Of a stretch of 64,000 nt of DNA, positions 10,665 through 23,100 are shown piece by piece. Within the stretch, counting starts at the first letter, position 1. Every line of letters starts with the position of its first letter. Made by a program: the position numbers and the translations under genes. The notes beneath the pieces are model-generated. The model saw nothing but the letters and a program-made list of their open reading frames with translations, did no database searches and had not been told where the DNA came from. Source of the stretch: Anaspis maculata (taxonomy: Eukaryota > Arthropoda > Insecta > Coleoptera > Scraptiidae); the NCBI GenBank assembly GCA_949128115.1, contig OX421967.1, forward strand, positions 61,206,855-61,270,854, read 5' to 3'.

Positions 10665-11965
10665 ACTTTTTGGATAACAATTGTGTCTTTTTTTTTCGAT
10701 ATTCGTGTTCGTTTGTCAGATGTCGCGTTTGGAACAAGTAGCTGCCAACTCCAAAAGTGGTGATCGATCGTTTTGAAAGTCACGTGGGTTGAAGCCTGAA
10801 GTCACGTGGGTTGAAGCCTAAAGTCACTTGGGTCAAAACCTGAAGTCACGTGGGTTGAAACCTGAACTTTTTGGATAACAATTGTGTCTTTTTTCTTCGA
10901 TATTCGTGTTCGTTTGTCAGATGTTGCGTTTGGAACAAGTAGCTGCCAACCCCGAAAGTGGTGATCGATCGTTTTGAAAGTCACGTGGGTTGAAGCCTGA
11001 AGTCACGTGGGTTAAAGCCTGAAGTCACGTGGGTCAAAACCTGAAGTCACGTGGGTTGAAACCTGAACTTTTTGGATAACAATTGTGTCTTTTTTTTTCG
11101 ATATTCGTGTTCGTTTGTCAGATGTTGCGTTTGGAACAAGTAGCTGCCAACTCCAAAAGTGGTGATCGATCGTTTTGAAAGTCACGTGGGTTGAAGCCTG
11201 GAGTCACGTGGGTTGAAGCCTGAAGTCACGTGAGTTGAAACCTGAACTTTTTGGATAACAATTGTGTTTTTTTTTCTCGATATTCCTGTTCGTTTGTCAG
11301 ATGTTGCGTTTGGAACAAGTAGCTGCCAACTCCAAAAGTGGTGATCGATCGTTTTGAAAGTCACGTGGGTTGAAGCCTGAAGTCACGTGAGTTGAAGCCT
11401 GAAGTCACGTGGGTCAAAACCTGAAGTCACGTGGGTTGGAACCTGAACTTTTTGGATAACAATTGTGTCTTTTTTTTTCGATATTCGTGTTCGTTTGTCA
11501 GATGTTGCGTTTGGAACAAGTAGCTGCCAACTCCTAAAGTGGTGATCGATCGTTTTGAAAGTCACGTGGGTTGAAGCCTGGAGTCACGTGGGTTGAAGCC
11601 TGAAGTCACGTGGGTCAAAACCTGAAGTCACGTGGGTTGAAACCTGAACTTTTTGGATAACAATTGTGTCTTTTTTTCGATATTCGTGTTCGTTTGTCAG
11701 ATGTTGAGCTTGGAACAAGTAGCTGCCAACTCCAAAAGTGGTGATCGATCGTTTTGAAAGTCACGTGGGTTGAAGCCTGAAGTCACGTGGGTTGAAGCCT
11801 GAAGTCACGTGGGTCAAAACCTGAAGTCACGTGGGTTGAAACCTGAACTTTTTGGATAACAATTGTGTCTTTTTTTTTCGATATTCGTGTTCGTTTGTCA
11901 GATGTTGCGTTTGGAACAAGTAGCTGCCAACTCCAAAAGTGGTGATCGATCGTTTTGAAAGTCAC

Positions 11966-13748
11966 GTGGGTTGAAGCCTGAAGTCACGTGAGTTGAAGCC
12001 TGAAGTCACGTGGGTCAAAACCTGAAGTCACGTGGGTTGGAACCTGAACTTTTTGGATAACAATTGTGTCTTTTTTTTTCGATATTCGTGTTCGTTTGTC
12101 AGATGTTGCGTTTGGAACAAGTAGCTGCCAACTCCTAAAGTGGTGATCGATCGTTTTGAAAGTCACGTGGGTTGAAGCCTGGAGTCACGTGGGTTGAAGC
12201 CTGAAGTCACGTGGGTCAAAACCTGAAGTCACGTGGGTTGAAACCTGAACTTTTTGGATAACAATTGTGTCTTTTTTTCGATATTCGTGTTCGTTTGTCA
12301 GATGTTGCGTTTGGAACAAGTAGCTGCCAACTCCAAAAGTGGTGATCGATCGTTTTGAAAGTCACGTGGGTTGAAGCCTGAAGTCACGTGGGTTGAAGCC
12401 TGAAGTCACGTGGGTCAAAACCTGAAGTCACGTGGGTTGAAACCTGAACTTTTTGGATAACAATTGTGTCTTTTTTTTTCGATATTCGTGTTCGTTTGTC
12501 AGATGTTGCGTTTGGAACAAGTAGCTGCCAACTCCAAAAGTGGTGATCGATCGTTTTGAAAGTCACGTGGGTTGAAGCCTGAAGTCACGTGGGTTGAAGC
12601 CTAAAGTCACTTGGGTCAAAACCTGAAGTCACGTGGGTTGAAACCTGAACTTTTTGGATAACAATTGTGTCTTTTTTCTTCGATATTCGTGTTCGTTTGT
12701 CAGATGTTGCGTTTGGAACAAGTAGCTGCCAACCCCGAAAGTGGTGATCGATCGTTTTGAAAGTCACGTGGGTTGAAGCCTGAAGTCACGTGGGTTAAAG
12801 CCTGAAGTCACGTGGGTCAAAACCTGAAGTCACGTGGGTTGAAACCTGAACTTTTTGGATAACAATTGTGTCTTTTTTTTTCGATATTCGTGTTCGTTTG
12901 TCAGATGTTGCGTTTGGAACAAGTAGCTGCCAACTCCAAAAGTGGTGATCGATCGTTTTGAAAGTCACGTGGGTTGAAGCCTGGAGTCACGTGGGTTGAA
13001 GCCTGAAGTCACGTGAGTTGAAACCTGAACTTTTTGGATAACAATTGTGTTTTTTTTTCTCGATATTCCTGTTCGTTTGTCAGATGTTGCGTTTGGAACA
13101 AGTAGCTGCCAACTCCAAAAGTGGTGATCGATCGTTTTGAAAGTCACGTGGGTTGAAGCCTGAAGTCACGTGAGTTGAAGCCTGAAGTCACGTGGGTCAA
13201 AACCTGAAGTCACGTGGGTTGGAACCTGAACTTTTTGGATAACAATTGTGTCTTTTTTTTTCGATATTCGTGTTCGTTTGTCAGATGTTGCGTTTGGAAC
13301 AAGTAGCTGCCAACTCCTAAAGTGGTGATCGATCGTTTTGAAAGTCACGTGGGTTGAAGCCTGGAGTCACGTGGGTTGAAGCCTGAAGTCACGTGGGTCA
13401 AAACCTGAAGTCACGTGGGTTGAAACCTGAACTTTTTGGATAACAATTGTGTCTTTTTTTCGATATTCGTGTTCGTTTGTCAGATGTTGCGTTTGGAACA
13501 AGTAGCTGCCAACTCCAAAAGTGGTGATCGATCGTTTTGAAAGTCACGTGGGTTGAAGCCTGAAGTCACGTGGGTTGAAGCCTGAAGTCACGTGGGTCAA
13601 AACCTGAAGTCACGTGGGTTGAAACCTGAACTTTTTGGATAACAATTGTGTCTTTTTTTTTCGATATTCGTGTTCGTTTGTCAGATGTTGCGTTTGGAAC
13701 AAGTAGCTGCCAACTCCAAAAGTGGTGATCGATCGTTTTGAAAGTCAC
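11966..13748 (+). repeat. Tandem duplication inside the array (601 and 1,783 bp)
   Basis: Units at 11,383-11,965 recur at 11,984-12,566 (offset 601), and 10,802-11,965 recur at 12,585-13,748 (offset 1,783). Markers are the CACTTGGG subrepeat, ACCCCGAAAG, GGGTTGGAACC and ACTCCTAAAG. These are two nested, recent-looking segmental duplications. Confidence 0.84.
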
Positions 13749-16700
13749 GTGGGTTGAAGCCTGAAGTCACGTGAGTTGAAGCTTGAAGTCACGTGGGTCA
13801 AAACCTGAAGTCACGTGGGTTGAAACCTGAACTTTTTGGATAACAATTGTGTCTTTTTTTTTCGATATTCGTGTTCGTTTGTCAGATATTGCGTTTGGAA
13901 CAAGTAGCTGCCAACTCCAGAAGTGGTGATCGATCGTTTTGAAAGTCACGTGGGTTGAAGCCTGAAGTCACGTGGGTTGAAGCCTGAAGTCACGTGGGTC
14001 AAAACCTGAAGTCACGTGGGTTGAAACCCGAACTTTTTGGATAACAATTGTGTCTTTTTTTCTCGATATCCGTGTTCGTTTGTCAGATGTTGCGTTTGGA
14101 ACAAGTAGCTGCCAACTCCAAAAATGGTGATCGATCGTTTTGAAAGTCACGTGGGTTGAAGCCTGGAGTCACGTGGGTTGAAGCCTGAAGTCACGTGGGT
14201 TGAAACCTGAACTTTTTGGATAACAATTGTGTCTTTTTTTTTCGATATTCGTGTTCGTTTGTCAGATGTCGCGTTTGGAACAAGTAGCTGCCAACTCCAA
14301 AAGTGGTGATCGATCGTTATGAAAGTCACGTGGGTTGAAGCCTGAAGTCACGTGGGTTGAAGCCTGAAGTCACGTGGGTCAAAACCTGGAGTCACGTGGG
14401 TTGAAACCTGAACTTTTTGGATAACAATTGTGTCTTTTTTTTCGATATTCGTGTTCGTTTGTCAGATGTTGCGTTTGGAACAAGTAGCTGCCAACTCCAA
14501 AAGTGATGATCGATCGTTTTGAAAGTCACGTGGGTTGAAGCCTGGAGTCACGTGGGTTGGAGCCTAAAGTCACGTGGGTTGAAACCTGAACTTTTTGGAT
14601 AACAATTGTGTCTTTTTTTCTCGATATTCCTGTTCGTTTGTCAGATGTTGCGTTTGGAACAAGTAGCTGCCAACTCCAAAAGTGGTGATCGATCGTTCTG
14701 AAAGTCACGTGGGTTGAAGCCTGGAGTTACGTGGGTTGAAGCCTGAAGTCACGTGGGTTGAAACCTGAACTTCTTGGATAACAATTGTGTCTTTTTTTTT
14801 TCGATATTCGTGTTCGTTTGTCAGATGTCGCGTTTGGAACAAGTAGCTGCCAACTCCAAAAGTGGTGATCGATCGTTTTGAAAGTCACGTGGGTTGAAGC
14901 CTGAAGTCACGTGAGTTGAAGCCTGAAGTCACGTGGGTCAAAACCTGAAGTCACGTGGGTTAAAACCTGAACTTTCTGGATAACAATTGTGTCTTTTTTT
15001 TTCGATATTCGTGTTCGTTTGTCAGATGTTGCGTTTGGAACAAGTAGCTGCCAACTCCAAAAGTGGTGATCGATCGTTTTGGAAGTCACGTGGGTTGAAG
15101 CCTGGAGTCACGTGGGTTAAAGCCTGAAGTCACGTGGGTTGAAACCTGAACTTTTTGGATAACAATTGTGTCTTTTTTTTTCGATATTTGTGTTCGTTTG
15201 TCAGATGTTGCGTTCGGAACAAGTAGCTGCCAACTCCGAGAGTGGTGATCGATCGTTTTGAAAGTCACGTGGGTTGAAGCCTGAAGTCACGTGGGTCAAA
15301 ACCTGAAGTCACGTGGGTTGAAACCTGAACTTTTTGGATAACAATTGTGTCTTTTTTTTTCGATATTCGTGTTCGTTTGTCAGATGTTGCGTTTGGAACA
15401 AGTAGCTGCCAACTCCAAAAGTGGTGATCGATCGTTTTGAAAGTCACGTGGGTTGAAGCCTGGAGTCACGTGGGTTGAAGCCTGGAGTCACGTGGGTTGA
15501 AACCTGAACTTTTTGGATAACAATTGTGTCTTTTTTTCTCGATATTCCTGTTCGTTTGTCAGATGTTGCGTTTGGAACAAGTAGCTGCCAACTCCAAAAG
15601 TGGTGATCGATCGTTTTGAAAGTCACGTGGGTTGAAGCCTGGAGTCACGTGGGTTGAAGCCTGAAGTCACGTGGGTTGAAACCTGAACTTCTTGGATAAC
15701 AATTGTGTCTTTTTTTTTCGATATTCGTGTTCGTTTGTCAGATGTCGCGTTTGGAACAAGTAGCTGCCAACTCCAAAAGTGGTGATCGATCGTTTCGAAA
15801 GTCACGTGGGTTGAAGCCTGAAGTCACGTGAGTTGAAGCCTGAAGTCACGTGGGTCAAAACCTGAAGTCACGTGGGTTGAAACCTGAACTTTTTGGATAA
15901 CAATTGTGTCTTTTTTTTTCGATATTCGTGTTCGTTTGTCAGATGTTGCGTTTGGAACAAGTAGCTGCCAACTCCAAAAGTGGTGATCGATCGTTTTGAA
16001 AGTCACGTGGGTTGAAGCCTGGAGTCACGTGGGTTGAAGCCTGAAGTCACGTGGGTTGAAACCTGAACTTTTTGGATAACAATTGTGTCTTTTTTCTTCG
16101 ATATTCGTGTTCGTTTGTCAGATGTTGCGTTTGGAACAAGTAGCTGCCAACTCCGAATGTGGTGATCGATCGTTTTGAAAGTCACGTGGGTTGAAGCCTG
16201 AAGTCACGTGGGTCAAAACCTGAAGTCACGTGGGTTGAAACCTGAACTTTTTGGATAACAATTGTGTCTTTTTTCTTCGATATTCGTGTTCGTTTGTCAG
16301 ATGTTGCGTTTGGAACAAGTAGCTGCCAACTCCAAAAGTGGTGATCGATCGTTTTGAAAGTCACGTGGGTTGAAGCCTGGAGTCACGTGGGTTGAAGCCT
16401 GAAGTCACGTGGGTCAAAACCTGAAGTCACGTGGGTTGAAACCTGATGTTTTTGGATAACAATTGTGTCTTTTTTTTTCGATATTCGTGTTCGTTTGTCA
16501 GATGTTGCGTTTGGAACAAGTAGCTGCCAACTCCAAAAGTGGTGATCGATCGTTTTGAAAGTCACGTGAATTGAAGCCTGGAGTCACGTGGGTTGAAGCC
16601 TGAAGTCACGTGGGTCAAAACCTGAAGTCACGTGGGTTGAAACCTGAACTTTTTGGATAACAATTGTGACTTTTTTTTTCGATATTCGTGTTCGTTTGTC

Positions 16701-19700
16701 AGATGTTGCGTTTGGGACAAGTAGCTGCCAACTCCAAAAGTGGTGATCGATCGTTTTGAAAGTCACGTGGGTTGAAGCCTGGAGTCACGTGGGTTGAAGC
16801 CTGAAGTCACGTGGGTTGAAACCTGAACTTTTTGGATAACAATTGTGTCTTTTTTTCTCGATATTCCTGTTCGTTTGTCAGATGTTGCGTTTGGAACAAG
16901 TAGCTGCCAACTCCAAAAGTGGTGATCGATCGTTTTGAAAGTCACGTGGGTTGAAGCCTGGAGTCACGTGGGTTGAAGTCTGAAGTCACGTGGGTTGAAA
17001 CCTGAACTTTTTGGATAACAATTGTGTCTTTTTTTTTCGATATTCGTGTTCGTTTGTCAGATGTCGCGTTTGGAACAAGTAGCTGCCAACTCCAAAAGTG
17101 GTGATCGATCGTTTTGAAAGTCACGTGGGTTGAAGCCTGAAGTCACGTGGGTTGAAGCCTAAAGTCACTTGGGTCAAAACCTGAAGTCACGTGGGTTGAA
17201 ACCTGAACTTTTTGGATAACAATTGTGTCTTTTTTCTTCGATATTCGTGTTCGTTTGTCAGATGTTGCGTTTGGAACAAGTAGCTGCCAACCCCGAAAGT
17301 GGTGATCGATCGTTTTGAAAGTCACGTGGGTTGAAGCCTGAAGTCACGTGGGTTAAAGCCTGAAGTCACGTGGGTCAAAACCTGAAGTCACGTGGGTTGA
17401 AACCTGAACTTTTTGGATAACAATTGTGTCTTTTTTTTTCGATATTCGTGTTCGTTTGTCAGATGTTGCGTTTGGAACAAGTAGCTGCCAACTCCAAAAG
17501 TGGTGATCGATCGTTTTGAAAGTCACGTGGGTTGAAGCCTGGAGTCACGTGGGTTGAAGCCTGAAGTCACGTGAGTTGAAACCTGAACTTTTTGGATAAC
17601 AATTGTGTTTTTTTTTCTCGATATTCCTGTTCGTTTGTCAGATGTTGCGTTTGGAACAAGTAGCTGCCAACTCCAAAAGTGGTGATCGATCGTTTTGAAA
17701 GTCACGTGGGTTGAAGCCTGAAGTCACGTAAGTTGAAGCCTGAAGTCACGTGGGTCAAAACCTGAAGTCACGTGGGTTGGAACCTGAACTTTTTGGATAA
17801 CAATTGTGTCTTTTTTTTTCGATATTCGTGTTCGTTTGCCAGATGTTGCGTTTGGAACAAGTAGCTGCCAACTCCTAAAGTGGTGATCGATCGTTTTGAA
17901 AGTCACGTGGGTTGAAGCCTGGAGTCACGTGGGTTGAAGCCTGAAGTCACGTGGGTCAAAACCTGAAGTCACGTGGGTTGAAACCTGAACTTTTTGGATA
18001 ACAATTGTGTCTTTTTTTCGATATTCGTGTTCGTTTGTCAGATGTTGCGTTTGGAACAAGTAGCTGCCAACTCCAAAAGTGGTGATCGATCGTTTTGAAA
18101 GTCACGTGGGTTGAAGCCTGAAGTCACGTGGGTTGAAGCCTGAAGTCACGTGGGTCAAAACCTGAAGTCACGTGGGTTGAAACCTGAACTTTTTGGATAA
18201 CAATTGTGTCTTTTTTTTTCGATATTCGTGTTCGTTTGTCAGATGTTGCGTTTGGAACAAGTAGCTGCCAACTCCAAAAGTGGTGATCGATCGTTTTGAA
18301 AGTCACGAGGGTTGAAGCCTGAAGTCACGTGAGTTGAAGCTTGAAGTCACGTGGGTCAAAACCTGAAGTCACGTGGGTTGAAACCTGAACTTTTTGGATA
18401 ACAATTGTGTCTTTTTTTTTCGATATTCGTGTTCGTTTGTCAGATATTGCGTTTGGAACAAGTAGCTGCCAACTCCAGAAGTGGTGATCGATCGTTTTGA
18501 AAGTCACGTGGGTTGAAGCCTGAAGTCACGTGGGTTGAAGCCTGAAGTCACGTGGGTCAAAACCTGAAGTCACGTGGGTTGAAACCCGAACTTTTTGGAT
18601 AACAATTGTGTCTTTTTTTCTCGATATTCGTGTTCGTTTGTCAGATGTTGCGTTTGGAACAAGTAGCTGCCAACTCCAAAAATGGTGATCGATCGTTTTG
18701 AAAGTCACGTGGGTTGAAGCCTGGAGTCACGTGGGTTGAAGCCTGAAGTCACGTGGGTTGAAACCTGAACTTTTTGGATAACAATTGTGTCTTTTTTTTT
18801 CGATATTCGTGTTCGTTTGTCAGATGTCGCGTTTGGAACAAGTAGCTGCCAACTCCAAAAGTGGTGATCGATCGTTATGAAAGTCACGTGGGTTGAAGCC
18901 TGAAGTCACGTGGGTTGAAGCCTGAAGTCACGTGGGTCAAAACCTGGAGTCACGTGGGTTGAAACCTGAACTTTTTGGATAACAATTGTGTCTTTTTTTT
19001 CGATATTCGTGTTCGTTTGTCAGATGTTGCGTTTGGAACAAGTAGCTGCCAACTCCAAAAGTGATGATCGATCGTTTTGAAAGTCACGTGGGTTGAAGCC
19101 TGGAGTCACGTGGGTTGGAGCCTAAAGTCACGTGGGTTGAAACCTGAACTTTTTGGATAACAATTGTGTCTTTTTTTCTCGATATTCCTGTTCGTTTGTC
19201 AGATGTTGCGTTTGGAACAAGTAGCTGCCAACTCCAAAAGTGGTGATCGATCGTTCTGAAAGTCACGTGGGTTGAAGCCTGGAGTTACGTGGGTTGAAGC
19301 CTGAAGTCACGTGGGTTGAAACCTGAACTTCTTGGATAACAATTGTGTCTTTTTTTTTTCGATATTCGTGTTCGTTTGTCAGATGTCGCGTTTGGAACAA
19401 GTAGCTGCCAACTCCAAAAGTGGTGATCGATCGTTTTGAAAGTCACGTGGGTTGAAGCCTGAAGTCACGTGGGTTGAAGCCTGAAGTCACGTGGGTCAAA
19501 ACCTGAAGTCACGTGGGTTAAAACCTGAACTTTCTGGATAACAATTGTGTCTTTTTTTTTCGATATTCGTGTTCGTTTGTCAGATGTTGCGTTTGGAACA
19601 AGTAGCTGCCAACTCCAAAAGTGGTGATCGATCGTTTTGAAAGTCACGTGGGTTGAAGCCTGGAGTCACGTGGGTTAAAGCCTGAAGTCACGTGGGTTGA

Positions 19701-20184
19701 AACCTGAACTTTTTGGATAACAATTGTGTCTTCTTCTTTCGATATTTGTGTTCGTTTGTCAGATGTTGCGTTCGGAACAAGTAGCTGCCAACTCCGAGAG
19801 TGGTGATCGATCGTTTTGAAAGTCACGTGGGTTGAAGCCTGAAGTCACGTGGGTCAAAACCTGAAGTCACGTGGGTTGAAACCTGAACTTTTTGGATAAC
19901 AATTGTGTCTTTTTTTTTCGATATTCGTGTTCGTTTGTCAGATGTTGCGTTTGGAACAAGTAGCTGCCAACTCCAAAAGTGGTGATCGATCGTTTTGAAA
20001 GTCACGTGGGTTGAAGCCTGGAGTCACGTGGGTTGAAGCCTGAAGTCACGTGGGTTGAAACCTGAACTTTTTGGATAACAATTGTGTCTTTTTTTCTCGA
20101 TATTCCTGTTCGTTTGTCAGATGTTGCGTTTGGAACAAGTAGCTGCCAACTCCAAAAGTGGTGATCGATCGTTTTGAAAGTCAC
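13749..20184 (+). repeat. Higher-order block B, long copies
   Basis: Contains two successive versions of the same sequence of units. 12,585-17,125 matches 23,618-28,157 at offset 11,033, and 14,526-20,184 matches 31,839-37,497 at offset 17,313. Shared oddities with the latter are TTTGCCAGATG (17,839 / 35,152), CACGTAAGTTG (about 17,727 / 35,040) and CACGAGGGTTG (about 18,304 / 35,617). CCTGATGTTTTTGG (about 16,447) recurs at about 27,478 and 33,768. Confidence 0.86.
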
Positions 20185-23100
20185 GTGAGTTGAAGCCTGA
20201 AGTCACGTGGGTTGAAGCCTGAAGTCACGTGGGTCAAAACCTGAAGTCACGTGGGTTGAAACCTGAACTTTTTGGATAACAATTGTGTCTTTTTTTTTCG
20301 ATATTCGTGTTCGTTTGTCAGATGTTGCGTTTGGAACAAGTAGCTGCCAACTGCAAAAGTGGTGATCGATCGTTTCGAAAGTCACGTGGGTTGAAGCCTG
20401 AAGTCACGTGGGTTGAAGCCTGAAGTCACGTGGGTCAAAACCTGAAGTCACGTGGGTTAAAACCTGAACTTTCTGGATAACAATTGTGTCTTTTTTTTTT
20501 CGATATTCGTGTTCGTTTGTCAGATGTTGCGTTTGGAACAAGTAGCTGCCAACTCCAAAAGTGGTGATCGATCGTTTTGAAAGTCACGTGGGTTGAAGCC
20601 TGGAGTCACGTGGGTTAAAGCCTGAAGTCACGTGGGTTGAAACCTGAACTTTTTGGATAACAATTGTGTCTTTTTTTTTCCGATATTTGTGTTCGTTTGT
20701 CAGATGTTGCGTTCGGAACAAGTAGCTGCCAACTTCGAAAGTGGTGATCGATCGTTTTGAAAGTCACGTGGGTTGAAGCCTGAAGTCACGTGGGTCAAAA
20801 CCTGAAGTCACGTGGGTTGAAACCTGAACTTTTTGGATAACAATTGTGTCTTTTTTTTTTCGATATTCGTGTTCGATTGTCAGATGTTGCGTTCGGAACA
20901 AGTAGCTGCCAACTCCAAAAGTGGTGATCGATCGTTTTGAAAGTCACGTGGGTTGAAGCCTGAAGTCACGTGGGTTGAAGCCTGAAGTCACGTGGGTCAA
21001 AACCTGAAGTCACGTGGGTTAAAACCTGAACTTTCTGGATAACAATTGTGTCTTTTTTTTTCGATATTTGTGTTCGTTTGTCAGATGTTGCGTTTGGAAC
21101 AAGTAGCTGCCAACTCCAAAAGTGGTGATCGATGGTTTTGAAACCTAAAACCTGAAGTCACGTGGGTTGAAACCTGAACTTTTTGGATAACAATTGTGTC
21201 TTTTTTTTTCGATATTTGTGTTCGTTTGTCAGATGTTGCGTTTGGAACAAGTAGCTGCCAACTCCAAAAGTGGTGATCGATGGTTTTGAAAGTCACGTGG
21301 GTTGAAGCCTGAAGTCACGTGGGTTGAAGCCTGAAGTCACGTGGGTCAAAACCTGAAGTCACGTGGGTTGAAACCTGAACTTTTTGGATAACAATTGTGT
21401 CTTTTTTTTTTCGATATTCGTGTTCGTTTGTCAGATGTTGCGTTGGGAACAAGTAGCTGCCAACTCCAAAAGTGGTGATCGATCGTTTTGAAAGTCACGT
21501 GGGTTGAAGCTTGGAGTCACGTGAGTTAAAGCCTGAAGTCACGTGGGTTGAAACCTGAACTTTTTGGATAACAGTTGTGTCTTTTTTTTTCGATATTCGT
21601 GTTCGTTTGTCAGATGTCGCGTTTGGAACAAGTAGCTGCCAACTCCAAAAGTGGTGATCGATCGTTTTGAAAGTCACGTGGGTTGAAGCCTGAAGTCACG
21701 TGGGTTGAAGCCTGAAGTCACGTGGGTCAAAACCTGAAGTCACGTGGGTTGAAACCTGAACTTTTTGGATAACAAATGTGTCTTTTTTTTTCGATATTCG
21801 TGTTCGTTTGTCAGATGTTGCGTTTGGAACAAGTAGCTGCCAACTCCAAAAGTGGTGATCGATCGATTTGAAAGTCACGTGGGTTGAAGCCTGGAGTCAC
21901 GTGGGTTGAAGCCTGAAGTCACGTGGGTTGAAACCTGAAGTCACGTGGGTTGAAACCTGAACTTTTTGGATAACAATTGTGTCTTTTTTTCTCGATATTC
22001 CTGTTCGTTTGTCAGATGTTGCGTTTGGAACAAGTAGCTGCCAACTCCAAAAGTGGTGATCGATCGTTTTGAAAGTCACGTGGGTTGAAGCCTGGAGTCA
22101 CGTGGGTTGAAGCCTGAAGTCACGTGGGTTGAAACCTGAACTTCTTGGATATTAATTGTGTCTTTTTTTTTCGATATTTGTGTTCGTTTGTCAGATGTCG
22201 CGTTTGGAACAAGTAGCTGCCAACTCCAAAAGTGGTGATCGATCGTTTTGAAAGTCACGTGGGTTGAAGCCTGAAGTCACGTGGGTTAAAGCACGAAGTC
22301 ACGTGGGTCAAAACCTGAAGTCACGTGGGTTGAATCCTGAACTTTTTGGATAACAATTGTGTCTTTTTTTTTCGATATTCGTGTTCGTTTGTCAGATGTT
22401 GCGTTTGGAACAAGTAGCTGCCAACTCCAAAAGTGGTGATCGATCGTTCTGAAAGTCACGTGGGTTGAAGCCCGGAGTCACGTGGGTTGAAGCCTGAAGT
22501 CACGTGGGTTGAAACCTGAACTTTTTGGATAACAATTGTGTCTTTTTTTTTCGATATTCGTGTTCGTTTGTCAGATGTTGCGTTTGGAACAAGTAGCTGC
22601 CAACTCCGAAAGTGGTGATCGATCGTTTTGGAAGTCACGTGGGTTGAAGCCTGAAGTCACGTGGGTTGAAGCCTGAAGTCACGTGGGTCAAAACCTGAAG
22701 TCACGTGGGTTGAAACCTGAACTTTTTGGATAACAATTGTGTTTTTTTTTTTCGATATTCGTGTTCGTTTGTCAGATGTTGCGTTTGGAACAAGTAGCTG
22801 CCAACTCCAAAAGTGGTGATCGATCGTTTTGAAAGTCACGTGGGTTGAAGCCTGGAGTCACGTGGGTTGAAGCCTGAAGTCACGTGGGTCAAAACCTGAA
22901 GTCACGTGGGTTGAAACCTGAACTTTTTGGATAACAATTGTGTCTTTTTTTTTCGATATTCGTGTTCGTTTGTCAGATGTTGCGTTTGGAACAAGTAGCT
23001 GCCAACTCCAAAAGTGGTGATCGATCGTTTTGAAAGTCACGTGGGTTGAAGCCTGAAGTCACGTGGGTTGAAGCCTGAAGTCACGTGGGTCAAAACCTGA

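Larger units (their letters stand above)
7388..11965 (+). repeat. Higher-order block C + A, copy 1
   Basis: About 4.6 kb that recurs at 20,203-24,781 with offset 12,815-12,816 (one T-tract base differs). It contains the 148-bp unit, the ACTGCAAAAG unit (7,535), CCGATATTTGTG units, the GCGTTGGG unit (about 8,625), AACAGTTGTG (about 8,755) and a full block A. Part of it (about 7.5-8.0 kb) also matches about 40.5-41.0 kb. One core near 11,706 reads GTTGAGCTTGG instead of GTTGCGTTTGG. Confidence 0.85.
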
